A stretch of 64,000 bases of DNA from Salinigranum marinum. Lineage in GTDB: Archaea > Halobacteriota > Halobacteria > Halobacteriales > Haloferacaceae. The stretch lies in contig NZ_CP100461.1 in assembly GCF_024228675.1 (NCBI RefSeq), positions 3,655,398-3,719,397 of the forward strand. Direction: 5' to 3'. A program made the position numbers and the translations under genes. The notes under the pieces are model-generated. The model was not told where the DNA came from and made no database searches. It was given only the letters and a program-made list of their open reading frames with translations. Positions 17,540-25,586 of the stretch are shown piece by piece; the stretch's first letter is position 1; every line of letters begins with the position of its first letter.

Positions 17540-19474
17540 ATGACAGAACTAGGCGGATTCCAAGATCACGTCGCGCGCGTCGACCTGTCGTCGGGCGACG
17601 TCGCGTACGAGGGCATCGACGACGAGGACGCGAAGAAGTATATCGGCGCGCGCGGGCTGGGCGTCAAGTACGTCTTCGACAACGGGCCGGACATCGACCC
17701 GATGAGCGAGGAGAACCTCATCGCGTTCATGAACGGGCCGCTCACGGGGACGCAGGTGACCATGAGCGGTCGGATCGCCGTCTGCACGAAATCCCCGCTC
17801 ACGGGCACCGTCACCGACTCGCACCACGGCGGCTGGTCGGGCGCTCGCCTCAAGTGGGCCGGCTTCGACGGCCTGCTCTTCGAGGGGAAAGCCGACGGCC
17901 CCGTCTACGCTTACGTCGAGGACGGCGAGGTCGAACTCCGTGACGCCTCCCACCTCTGGGGCAAGGGCGTCCACGAGACCCGCGACACCATCGGCGAGGA
18001 GATCGAGGGCGAGTTCGGCAAGAACCTCTCCGCCATGATGATCGGGCAGGGCGGGGAGAACCAGGTCAAGTACGCCTGCATCGTCAACGAGGACGACCGT
18101 GCGAGCGGGAGAGGCGGCACGGGCTGTGTGATGGGGTCGAAGAACCTCAAAGCGATCGTCATCAAGTCCGGGACGAAGATGCCGAAGCCGAAGGACCCCG
18201 AGACGTTCAAGAAGGGGTTCCAGCAGGCGATGTCGGCCATCCGCGAGTCGGACGTCACCGCCCCGAACGAGGGCGGCCTCTCGGTGTACGGGACGAACGT
18301 GCTGATGAACATCTCCGAGGAGATGGACGGTCACCCGACGAAGAACGGGAAGTACACCTCGTCGCACTCGATGAACGCCGCGGAGGGGACGGACCTCGAC
18401 GCCGAGCGCATCAGCGGCGAGAACGTCCGCGAGAACATCCTCGTCGACGAGCCGACCTGTCACTCCTGCCCCGTGGCCTGCAAGAAGGAGGTCGAGGTCT
18501 CGACCACGGTCAAAGGCGAGGAGATGAACGTCCGGATGGAGTCGTACGAGTACGAGTCCGCCTGGGCGCTCGGAACGAACTCCGGTAACGACGACCGCGA
18601 CAAGATCGCGGTGATGATCGACCGGTGTAACGACGTCGGCGTCGACACCATCGAGGCGGGCAACATGCTTGCGATGGGCATGGAGATGACCGAGAAAGGC
18701 TACCTCGACGAGATCGGCGAGGGGATCGACTGGGGCGACGCCGACGAGATGATCGAGATGCTCGACCGCATCGCCCACCGCGACGGCCCGCTCGCCGACG
18801 CGCTCGCCGGGGGTGCCGCCGGCGCGGCCGAGGAGTTCGACGCCCACGACTGCCGGCTCGACGTCAAGAACGAGACCATCCCGGCGTACGACCCGCGCTG
18901 TATGAAGGGCATGGGCATCGCCTACGCCACCTCCAACCGGGGGGCGTGCCACCTCCGTGGCTACACGCCGGCCGCCGAGATCCTCGGCATCCCCGAGAAG
19001 GTCGACCCCTACGAGTGGGAGGGCAAGGGTGAACTCACCGCGACGTTCCAGGACCTCCACGCCATCTCGGACTCGTTCGACATCTGCAAGTTCAACGCGT
19101 TCGCCGAGGGCGTCGAGGAGTACGTGCTCCAGTACAACGGCATGACCGGCCTCGACGTGAGCGAGGACGAACTCATGCAGGCGGGCGAGCGCGTCTACAA
19201 CCTCGAACGCTACTTCAACAACCTCGCCGGCTTCGACGGCTCCGACGACTCCCTGCCGGCCCGGTTCGTCGAGGGCGACGAGGCCATCCCCGGTCAGGGT
19301 GCCAGCGAGGGCGAACTCTGCGAACTCGACCAGATGAAAGAAGAGTACTACGCACACCGCGGCTGGGTCGACGGCGTCGTTCCCGACGAGAAACTCGACG
19401 AACTCGGCATCGACGTCGGTCCCGGCACCGGCGTCTCCTCGGGCAGCGGTGCGGGCACGCCCGCCGACGACTGA
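17540..19474 (+). CDS. Aldehyde ferredoxin oxidoreductase (tungstopterin, AOR family)
   Basis: AOR-family enzymes oxidise aldehydes to acids with ferredoxin, using a tungsten bis-pyranopterin and one 4Fe-4S cluster. The 644-residue length fits the family. Seen are the N-terminal GARGLGVKYVFD and SHHGGWSGARLKWAGFDGL segments, the pterin-binding region GRGGTGCVMGSKNLKAI near residue 190, the cluster motif CHSCPVAC near 307 with the distant Cys in FDICKFNAF near 516. A disordered Gly/Ser tail ends the protein. Downstream come a DoxX-like protein and, convergent, a rhodanese. The aldehyde used and the true metal are unknown. Confidence 0.9.
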   Translation: MTELGGFQDHVARVDLSSGDVAYEGIDDEDAKKYIGARGLGVKYVFDNGPDIDPMSEENLIAFMNGPLTGTQVTMSGRIAVCTKSPLTGTVTDSHHGGWSGARLKWAGFDGLLFEGKADGPVYAYVEDGEVELRDASHLWGKGVHETRDTIGEEIEGEFGKNLSAMMIGQGGENQVKYACIVNEDDRASGRGGTGCVMGSKNLKAIVIKSGTKMPKPKDPETFKKGFQQAMSAIRESDVTAPNEGGLSVYGTNVLMNISEEMDGHPTKNGKYTSSHSMNAAEGTDLDAERISGENVRENILVDEPTCHSCPVACKKEVEVSTTVKGEEMNVRMESYEYESAWALGTNSGNDDRDKIAVMIDRCNDVGVDTIEAGNMLAMGMEMTEKGYLDEIGEGIDWGDADEMIEMLDRIAHRDGPLADALAGGAAGAAEEFDAHDCRLDVKNETIPAYDPRCMKGMGIAYATSNRGACHLRGYTPAAEILGIPEKVDPYEWEGKGELTATFQDLHAISDSFDICKFNAFAEGVEEYVLQYNGMTGLDVSEDELMQAGERVYNLERYFNNLAGFDGSDDSLPARFVEGDEAIPGQGASEGELCELDQMKEEYYAHRGWVDGVVPDEKLDELGIDVGPGTGVSSGSGAGTPADD

Positions 19475-19609
19475 GCAGGCTCGACCGACCCATTTCTTTC
19501 GACGACCGATCGAGACCAGCTGTCCCTCTCGTTCGGACGATCTTCGGACAGCATCGATGAGGAGCTCAGAGGGTTTTAGCTCGCTGAGACCCTACGATCG
19601 GACACAGTG

Positions 19610-20086
19610 ATGACGGCCAAAGAAACAGAGACCCCGCAGCTATGGCTGAGGTTTCGTGAGCGGGTGGACGCGTTCGACGCGGCCCTCACGTCACTGATGG
19701 ACCGATGGAGTATCCCGGCGCTCCGAGCGGCACTCGGAATCGTGTTCGTCTGGTTCGGTGGGCTGAAAGTACTGGGTGTCTCACCGGCCGCCGACCTCGT
19801 CGCGTCGACGGTGTACGTCGTCCCCGCCGAGCTGTTCGTCCCCGTGCTCGGCGTCTGGGAGGTCCTCATCGGCCTCTGCTTACTCTACCGGCCGCTCACC
19901 CGCCTTGGTCTGCTGCTGTTAGCCCTCCAGCTCCCGGGGACGTTCCTCCCGCTCGTCTTGCTCCCCGACGTCGTCTACGTCACGTTCCCCTACGCGCTGA
20001 CTGTCGAGGGTCAGTACATCATCAAGAACCTCGTGATCATCGCCGCGGCGCTCGTCATCGGCAGCACCGTTCGAGACGAGCCGTAG
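19610..20086 (+). CDS. DoxX-like small integral membrane protein
   Basis: A membrane protein of 158 residues with four hydrophobic segments. The first helix reads LRAALGIVFVWFGGLKVLG, the typical DoxX/YkgB-like opening with a small-residue turn; VPVLGVWEVLIGLCLLYRPL is the second. The ATG at 19610 directly follows an in-frame GTG at 19607 that could also be used. It lies 135 bases downstream of the AOR gene on the same strand. A redox or quinone-related role is suggested only by family and context. Confidence 0.75.
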   Translation: MTAKETETPQLWLRFRERVDAFDAALTSLMDRWSIPALRAALGIVFVWFGGLKVLGVSPAADLVASTVYVVPAELFVPVLGVWEVLIGLCLLYRPLTRLGLLLLALQLPGTFLPLVLLPDVVYVTFPYALTVEGQYIIKNLVIIAAALVIGSTVRDEP

Positions 20087-20155
20087 TCGGGGCGATCTCG
20101 GGTGGAAACGCCCGCAGTTCGACGCGGTCGCGAACGAGAGTGGAGATCCGATCAC

Positions 20156-20180
20156 CGAACGGAGACGCGCTCTCCGTTCG
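20156..20180. terminator. Perfect 10-bp hairpin between convergent genes
   Basis: CGAACGGAGA and TCTCCGTTCG form a perfect 10-bp stem around a 5-base CGCGC loop. It lies midway in the 143-base gap between the DoxX-like gene (+) and the rhodanese gene (-), where a terminator working for both genes would be expected. There is no long T run. Confidence 0.55.
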
Positions 20181-20229
20181 ACACGGCGCTCCGAACCCCG
20201 TCACGGGTCGCGTATCTCGACGCGGGCGG

Positions 20230-20685
20230 CTACTTGTAGTCGCGCTGAGGCACGTCCTCGACCTCGCCGCCCGCCTCCCGCCACGCCGTGAACCCGCCGT
20301 CGAGGTGGGCGACGTCGTCGTACCCCATCTCGCCGAGCGTTCGCGCGACGAGCGCCGACCGTCCGGCCTCGTTGCAGTAGACGACGTACCGATTCGAGGG
20401 GTGGAAGAACGGCTTGTAGTACTCCGTGGAGGGGTCGGCCCACCACTCGATCATCCCGCGCGGCGCGTGTTTCGCGCCGGGGATCCCGCCTTCGATCCAC
20501 GCCTCGCGGATGTCGCGGACATCGAGCAGGACGGGTACGTCCTCCCCGTCCTCTCCGTCCGCGGCGGCGAGTTCCACTTGGAGTTCCGCGACCGTGATCG
20601 TCTCGACGACCTCGTCGGCCGCCTCGGCGAGGTCCCACGCCTTCCGGTCGACCGTGAACGTCGCCTCGGCATCGCTGTCTGTCAT
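20230..20685 (-). CDS. Rhodanese-like sulfurtransferase
   Basis: A single rhodanese domain in 151 residues: VPVLLDVRDIREAWIEGGIPGAKHAPRGMIEWW near residues 50-80, then the active-site loop YVVYCNEAGRSALVARTL with the catalytic Cys near residue 103, and DVAHLDGGFTAWREAGG, the family's C-terminal signature. It can move sulfane sulfur from thiosulfate or persulfide to an acceptor. An extra N-terminal 35 residues (EATFTVDRKAWDLAEAADE) is unusual. The ATG at 20685 is preferred to a longer frame that overlaps the next gene. DoxX-like genes lie on both sides. Confidence 0.88.
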   Translation of the reverse strand: MTDSDAEATFTVDRKAWDLAEAADEVVETITVAELQVELAAADGEDGEDVPVLLDVRDIREAWIEGGIPGAKHAPRGMIEWWADPSTEYYKPFFHPSNRYVVYCNEAGRSALVARTLGEMGYDDVAHLDGGFTAWREAGGEVEDVPQRDYK

Positions 20686-20741
20686 ACCCTCGACAGCGGG
20701 CGCGACCGAAATAACGGTGGGGGCCGACCGACGCCGGGCGC

Positions 20742-21158
20742 TCAGTCGGAGCGAGCCGCCGCGCGGATCGTGACGCTCGCGGCGAGCGCGGCGAGGCCGA
20801 CGTCGCGGACGATGACGTCGACGAACGCACCGCCGGCCAACAGGGCGGCGACCGAGAGATACGCGACCGTCGCGACCAGCGAGAGGGTGACGAACCCGGC
20901 CGCGAACACGGTGTAGCGGTCGGCCAGCAGCGCGAGCGCGAACGGCGGCTCCAGCACGCCGTTGAGGAGCATGAACTCGACGGGCGTCATCGGGAGCAGT
21001 CGGTCGAACGGCGACACGACGTACACCGCCCACGCCTCCGGCGCGAGCAGTTTGTGGATCCCGGCGAGGAGGATGACGAGGCCGATGCCGACCCGTGCGA
21101 GGGGGTCGGCGACGCGCTCACCGCGGGCGAGTGTCCCGACGGCGTCCGTGCTGTCCAT
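20742..21158 (-). CDS. DoxX-like membrane protein
   Basis: The 138-residue protein has four hydrophobic segments. VADPLARVGIGLVILLAGIHKLLAPEAWAVYV near residues 16-47 is the DoxX-type first helix and loop. It precedes the rhodanese gene on the same strand with a 56-base gap, so they may form an operon. It is not closely similar to the 19610 protein, although both are DoxX-like. Confidence 0.75.
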   Translation of the reverse strand: MDSTDAVGTLARGERVADPLARVGIGLVILLAGIHKLLAPEAWAVYVVSPFDRLLPMTPVEFMLLNGVLEPPFALALLADRYTVFAAGFVTLSLVATVAYLSVAALLAGGAFVDVIVRDVGLAALAASVTIRAAARSD

Positions 21159-21209
21159 ACCGGCGCGACGGCCCGTGTCGGCAAAAACCGGTCGGCGGCG
21201 CGGTCCGGC

Positions 21210-21578
21210 TCACCGCTGTGTGTGCCACCACTCGCGGAACTCGACGCAGTCGCCGCCGAGAAACCGCGCCTGGAGGAGGCCGTCGATCTCGACCGGGTTC
21301 CCCCGGCGGACGAACGACGCGTTGAACCGCGCGAGGCCGTGGTCCCGCCCGAGCGCCTCGACCGCGGTTTCACACGCGATCTCCTCCTGGGTCGCGGTCG
21401 CGTCGGCCCAGTACTCACGGATCGCGCCACGACCCTCCAGCGGCTCGGTGAACGGGGTCTCGTGGTAGGTCGCGTTGTCTGCGAACAGCGACGCCGCCGC
21501 GTCGGCGTCACCCGTCTCCCACGCGGTCGCGTACTCGTCGAGCCAGGCGCGGAACGTTCCGTGGTCGAGTGGGACCAT
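21210..21578 (-). CDS. SnoaL-like (NTF2-fold) protein
   Basis: The 122-residue protein fits the NTF2-like/SnoaL fold: FRAWLDEYATAWETGDADAAASLFADNATYHETPF at the N terminus, EGRGAIREYWADATATQEE, and a C-terminal strand FREWWHTQR. This fold is used by small cyclases, isomerases and ligand-binding proteins; no catalytic residue set is clear. The ATG at 21578 (MVPLDHGTFRAW) gives the normal length. It may lead an operon with the DoxX-like and rhodanese genes, as the gap to the next gene is 51 bases. Confidence 0.75.
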   Translation of the reverse strand: MVPLDHGTFRAWLDEYATAWETGDADAAASLFADNATYHETPFTEPLEGRGAIREYWADATATQEEIACETAVEALGRDHGLARFNASFVRRGNPVEIDGLLQARFLGGDCVEFREWWHTQR

Positions 21579-21678
21579 ACGCGACGTACGGGGACCGGGC
21601 ACAAAAATTGCCACCCGCGCCCGAACCCGTCGTGTGGCGGGGATACGGCCGGAACGGCAGCCGCACGCCACGACGACG

Positions 21679-22011
21679 TCAGTCGTCCTCGTCGAGCAGC
21701 CGGCGGAGCGACTCGTGCGTGCCGACGACCATCGCCGGGACGACGAACATGAAGAGGTGCTCCTCGATGGGGATGCCGAGGAACTCGACGCCGGTCCGGA
21801 GGGGGATGGCGAAGACGCCGACTTCGAGGGTGTACCAGTCCCAGAGGTACGCGAAGGGATAGAGCACGAGCGTCGTCCGGGCCGCCTCTCGAAAGGCGTC
21901 GGCGTACCGGAGGAGCGCGAGCGCGACGGCCCCCCAGAGCAGTTCGGTCGCCAGATACGTGTACGGGCCGAGGACGCCGATGTCGGGGAGCGCGAGCACG
22001 GACATGGTCAC
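21679..22011 (-). CDS. Single lycopene-cyclase (CrtYc/CrtYd-like) domain protein
   Basis: The 110-residue membrane protein holds one lycopene-cyclase domain with three predicted helices and the family signature GIPIEEHLFMFVVPAMV near residue 80 (P-x-E-E-x-x-F). Classical haloarchaeal CrtY is a fusion of two such domains, and bacterial C50-carotenoid cyclases are heterodimers of two single-domain proteins. Here only one is seen. The GTG start at 22011 overlaps the UbiA stop by four bases (GTGA), so it is translationally coupled; an ATG at 22005 is the alternative. Substrate is unknown, probably a carotenoid. Confidence 0.75.
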   Translation of the reverse strand: MTMSVLALPDIGVLGPYTYLATELLWGAVALALLRYADAFREAARTTLVLYPFAYLWDWYTLEVGVFAIPLRTGVEFLGIPIEEHLFMFVVPAMVVGTHESLRRLLDEDD

Positions 22012-22865
22012 GAGAGCGGCCGGAACCAGACGGCGATCACGAGCACGGCGAGGAAGAGGTACGACGCCCTGACCAGGAGCATCGTGGCGAGGCGGTCGTC
22101 GTCACCGGCCCGGCGTGCGACGGCGGCGACGACCCCGAACGCGCCCACGGCCCCGACCGACGACGGGGGGAAGACGCCGCTCCCGGCGAACGCGAGCACC
22201 CCTCCGAGCCCGGCGGCCATGAGGCCGTACGCCACCCCACGGGCGCGGCGACGTCCGAGAACGACCGCGACGGTCCGCTTGTCGATCGAGCGGTCGTACG
22301 CGTAGTCGGTCGCGTCGTCGATCACCTTGATGCCGGCGAGGATCGTGACGAAGACGGCGGCGAACGCGAGCACCGTCACGGACACCGCCCGCGCCTGCAC
22401 GTAGTAGCCGCCGATCAGCGCGAAGCCGATCCCGGCCGGGTAACCGACCGTCGCCGTCACCGGATGCGTGTCGAGCTGTGGGGCGTGGAGGTAGCCGACG
22501 ATCCACCCCGGGAGGCAGAGCAGCGCCGCGACGCCGTCGACGACCACCCCGAGGACGGCGGTTCCGGCGGCGAAGCCGAGGGTCGCGAGGGCGAGCGCGA
22601 CCCGACAGCCGCGCGCGGTGAGCGGGTGGTCGGCGTCCTCCCCCCGGAGGTGGAAGTCGACGTAGCCGTCCTTCACGTGGGCCGTGTACAGCGCGCAGAA
22701 GACGACGAACAGGTGTCCCGCGGCGAGCCCGGCTACGAACCGCCCGGCGAGCACCGCACCGAACGCGGAGGCGGCGAGCGGCGGGAGCATGAACACCGGA
22801 TGGATCTGTGAGGCCAGCGCGCCCAGAACGGCACCGGTCCCATCCCCGTGTCGTGCGATGGACAT
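22008..22865 (-). CDS. UbiA family prenyltransferase
   Basis: The 285-residue membrane protein is a UbiA-superfamily prenyltransferase. The second Asp-rich motif is clear (KVIDDATDYAYDRSIDKRT near residue 180); the first is divergent, with HVKDGYVDFHLRGEDAD near residue 65 where NDxxDxxxD is usual. Around eight hydrophobic segments are present. In haloarchaea members of this family make lycopene elongase products (bacterioruberin), respiratory quinones or archaeal lipids. Coupling to a lycopene-cyclase domain gene favours carotenoid work. The ATG at 22865 is chosen over one 21 bases upstream; a CCACTAGTACG box lies about 25 bases before it. Confidence 0.82.
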   Translation of the reverse strand: MSIARHGDGTGAVLGALASQIHPVFMLPPLAASAFGAVLAGRFVAGLAAGHLFVVFCALYTAHVKDGYVDFHLRGEDADHPLTARGCRVALALATLGFAAGTAVLGVVVDGVAALLCLPGWIVGYLHAPQLDTHPVTATVGYPAGIGFALIGGYYVQARAVSVTVLAFAAVFVTILAGIKVIDDATDYAYDRSIDKRTVAVVLGRRRARGVAYGLMAAGLGGVLAFAGSGVFPPSSVGAVGAFGVVAAVARRAGDDDRLATMLLVRASYLFLAVLVIAVWFRPLS

Positions 22866-22920
22866 GTCCTCGCTAGGGAAACACACGTACTAGTGGTTTG
22901 CCACGTCGGCGGCGGGGAGA

Positions 22921-22930
22921 CGTATATGTA
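22921..22930 (+). promoter_or_regulatory. TATA box of the zinc-ribbon repeat protein
   Basis: CGTATATGTA is centred about 26 bases before the ATG at 22952, as in a leaderless haloarchaeal gene. The gap to the divergent UbiA gene is 86 bases, so the two promoters are close together. Confidence 0.6.
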
Positions 22931-22951
22931 GCCACGCGATCAACGAGCCGT

Positions 22952-23257
22952 ATGGACTGTCCCGAGTGTGGGTCGACGCTCGTGACGTACCGCCTCGCCG
23001 ACCGCGAGGCACCCGTCTGCGAACAGTGCGGGCACGTCGGGATCGAAGCCGAACACCGCGGGGCACGGGTGCGCGTCGAGTCGTGGTCCGACGCGCTTCG
23101 ACGGTTCTACGGGACGACCGATGCCGATGCCGACGCCGAGTTGACCGTCCCGATCCGTTCCGGCGATCGGCGCGAGGGGTCCGAACGGGCCCGTGTCGAG
23201 ACGTGGGCGGAGGCGCTCCGGCGGTTCTACGGGACGACGGACGACGAGTCGGCGTGA
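22952..23257 (+). CDS. Zinc-ribbon protein with a duplicated W-x2-ALRRFYGTTD motif
   Basis: The 101-residue protein begins with a zinc ribbon resembling that of TFIIB-type or RNA polymerase-associated proteins: CPEC at residues 3-6 and CEQC at 23-26. The remainder holds two near-identical copies of an 18-residue segment, RVESWSDALRRFYGTTD (about 41-57) and RVETWAEALRRFYGTTD (about 81-97), separated by an acidic linker. The copies probably form amphipathic helices with an exposed FYGTTD turn. ATG at 22952 is supported by the TATA box. Function is unknown; binding a protein partner twice is one possibility. Confidence 0.8.
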   Translation: MDCPECGSTLVTYRLADREAPVCEQCGHVGIEAEHRGARVRVESWSDALRRFYGTTDADADAELTVPIRSGDRREGSERARVETWAEALRRFYGTTDDESA

Positions 23258-23312
23258 GACGCGGTCGCTCGCGTGAGAGGCCACAGAAAGAGGGTGAACC
23301 GTGCGGCGCCGC

Positions 23313-24326
23313 TCAGTCCTCGGCGGGGGCGATCGCGGCCTGCTCCTGTTCTTCCTCGGAGCGGGCGGCGACGAGCGCACCGCGAGCGACGCTGTAGAGC
23401 GGCTCTTGGGGTGAGCGGACGTCGCTGATCGAGAAGGGGATCGGCGCGTCGCCGAGGTGGTCCGCGAAGAGCTTCTCGAAGCCGTCCGGCGAGGAGGTCC
23501 CGCCGGTGACGACGACGGGGACGTCGAGCCCCTCCTCGACGTCCTCGTCGTCGACCTCCCGGGAGATGTTCTGGATGACGTAGTCCAGCAGGTTCTCGTA
23601 GTAGATGGCGAGTGCGCCCTCGACGCCGCCCACGTCGGTCCTGAAGTCGAGTTCGAAGCCGTCCTCCTTGATCGACGTGACCTTGTCCACAGGCGTACCG
23701 GTCGCGTTCGCGGCCTGTTCGTCGATCCAGTCGCCGCCGCGGGCGATCGAGAACTTCATCACGGGAACCGCGTAGTACGCCAGACAGACGTTCGTCATGC
23801 CCGCGCCGAAGGAGACGCCGAGGCCGGTGAAGTTGTGGTCCGCGAGCTCGGAGTAGATGACCGCCATCCCCTCGTTGATCGGCTCGGGGTCGTAGCCGAC
23901 GTCGCCGAGCATCGACTCGAGCGTCTTCTCGTGGTAGAGCGTGTTGAGCTTCGAGTCGATCGGATCGGCGGGCGACGAGAAGAACAGTCGTTCGCCCTCG
24001 TAGGCGGGTTCGCCGACGACCTGTTCGGTGATGAGCTTGATCATCGGGATCGCCGACGACTCGTCCGACGAGAGGATGCCCTGGCTCATCGGTCGCCGCG
24101 TCTCGCGGTTGAAGATGTTCGCGAAGTTGAGCGCGTCGTCGCCGACGACGTACACCTGGTCTCCCTTCCGAATGTGGAGCACGTCGCTCCGCGAGAGCAT
24201 CTGCTCCGCCATGTCGCTGTACTCGATCTCCACGAAGGAGTTACGTTGTTGGACGAACACGGTCTCGGGGTCGTCCTGCTGACCCGAGATAATGTTCATC
24301 GTACCGACGTCGAGGCCCTTGGCCAT
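23313..24326 (-). CDS. Actin-like protein, salactin/volactin type
   Basis: The 337-residue protein matches the haloarchaeal actin homologues described as salactin (Halobacterium) and volactin (Haloferax), which make dynamic filaments and affect cell shape or division. ASKHA features: phosphate loop 1 LDVGTMNII near residue 5, the second loop [20 protein letters not shown] near 170, and the adenosine motif [16 protein letters not shown] near 290. The C terminus is acidic. The ATG at 24326 (MAKGLDVG) lies after a TATA box (24350-24358). A membrane protein gene sits 171 bases upstream on the same strand. Resemblance to salactin is from memory of the family, so a search should confirm it. Confidence 0.87.
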   Translation of the reverse strand: MAKGLDVGTMNIISGQQDDPETVFVQQRNSFVEIEYSDMAEQMLSRSDVLHIRKGDQVYVVGDDALNFANIFNRETRRPMSQGILSSDESSAIPMIKLITEQVVGEPAYEGERLFFSSPADPIDSKLNTLYHEKTLESMLGDVGYDPEPINEGMAVIYSELADHNFTGLGVSFGAGMTNVCLAYYAVPVMKFSIARGGDWIDEQAANATGTPVDKVTSIKEDGFELDFRTDVGGVEGALAIYYENLLDYVIQNISREVDDEDVEEGLDVPVVVTGGTSSPDGFEKLFADHLGDAPIPFSISDVRSPQEPLYSVARGALVAARSEEEQEQAAIAPAED

Positions 24327-24349
24327 ACCCGCACAACTCTCAGGATTCG

Positions 24350-24358
24350 TGATAAATG
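24350..24358 (-). promoter_or_regulatory. TATA box of the actin-like gene
   Basis: The minus strand reads CATTTATCA, centred about 28 bases before the ATG at 24326. A second AT-rich stretch (24368-24425) lies further upstream, giving the gene its own promoter separate from the upstream membrane protein gene. Confidence 0.65.
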
Positions 24359-24497
24359 GTGCTCTCTCAGTATCATAAGTGAAAATCACCTATGGAGTAC
24401 TACCGATAAACGAAGTACAAAACGATACTAACGGCGGCTCTGGAGCCGGGCACCCCGAGTCGGGTGCGGCCCTCCCGCGGGAGCGAGCCGAACCCAC

Positions 24498-25412
24498 TCA
24501 GGAGAAGATGTTCCGTAGACGGCCGACGACGCTCTCGTCGTCGGTGGAGAGTTCCTCCGCGGCCTGTTTGTCGCGGAGCGCCTGTAGCGCGGCGGTCTGG
24601 TCGTCGGTGGTCTGAGTGCTGCGCGCCTGTTTCGTCTCCCCACCCCGGAGTCCCTTCATCGCGTCGACCGCGTCGTCGACGTTCCGCCCCGCGCTCCGGA
24701 CGGTCGTCGCCTCCACGTCGGCGACGTTCGAGCCGTCGATCTCGTCGATCTCGGCCGTGTTCAGCTGGAGCCGTTTCGTCTTCGTCTTCTCGACCCCTCC
24801 CCACGACAGCTCCGAGTCGGCCATCGCCTCGTCGATGTCGCGGCGGACCTGGTCGGCCGTGACGGTCGCGGTCTCGCCGGTCGTGGACGTCGTCGTCTCG
24901 GTCTCCTCGCGTTCGACGACCCGCTCGGTCGTGGTCGAGGCCCGGTCGATGTGGTGGCCAACGAGTGCGGCACCCGTCGCGCCGATGACGGCGACGATGC
25001 CCGCCGCGTAGACCGCGACCACCTGTCCGCTCCGGTCGGAGCCGACGACGTTCCACGCGTAGGGGTACGAGGCGGCGAACAGGCCGACGCCGACCAGACA
25101 GACGGCGGTGCCGACGCCGGCGGCGTAGAGCACCTTCCGGTCGACGGGCAGGAGGACGGTGACCCCGAGCAACAGCGCCGGCAACCCCACCGCACCGGCC
25201 CCGCCGGCGATCTCCCGGAGCGTGTACCGGAAGAGGTCGTCGGCCGGCACCGTCGCGCTCGCGAGGAAGACCACGATCCCGATGAGTGCCAGCCCGATCC
25301 CGCCGAAGAACAGCCCGAAGCCCCCGTAGACCGTTCGTTCCGCCTCGGGCGGGCCGACGTACCGCCGGTACAACCCGAGGAGGAGGTTCTCGCCGTCCTG
25401 ACTCGCGTCCAT
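24498..25412 (-). CDS. Membrane protein with a long cytoplasmic tail, upstream of the actin-like gene
   Basis: The 304-residue protein starts MDASQDGENLLLGLYRRYVG, followed by about five hydrophobic helices (residues 28-160), then a Thr/Glu-rich, probably coiled or disordered cytoplasmic tail. Its last third is polar, with repeated DDQTAALQALRDKQ-type helices. I do not recognise a characterised family; I recall a DUF7139 entry for similar haloarchaeal proteins but cannot verify. It lies 171 bases upstream of the salactin-type gene, same strand, each with its own promoter. A role in anchoring or placing filaments at the membrane is a guess from position. TATA-like CAGTATTGTG about 30 bases before the ATG. 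Confidence 0.75.
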   Translation of the reverse strand: MDASQDGENLLLGLYRRYVGPPEAERTVYGGFGLFFGGIGLALIGIVVFLASATVPADDLFRYTLREIAGGAGAVGLPALLLGVTVLLPVDRKVLYAAGVGTAVCLVGVGLFAASYPYAWNVVGSDRSGQVVAVYAAGIVAVIGATGAALVGHHIDRASTTTERVVEREETETTTSTTGETATVTADQVRRDIDEAMADSELSWGGVEKTKTKRLQLNTAEIDEIDGSNVADVEATTVRSAGRNVDDAVDAMKGLRGGETKQARSTQTTDDQTAALQALRDKQAAEELSTDDESVVGRLRNIFS

Positions 25413-25586
25413 GCGGCCGCTACACCCTCCCCCCACAATACTGTTGGCCCCGCGCTATCACAAATTAAAACGAACCAGTAAACCGAGTTACACCGTTTAC
25501 CCGAAAATATCTGTTCCGAGATCGTCTCGACACCACGTTCGTGATGGGAAGGCTTACAACTCGGTACCCCGACCGCGTGGTACGAG

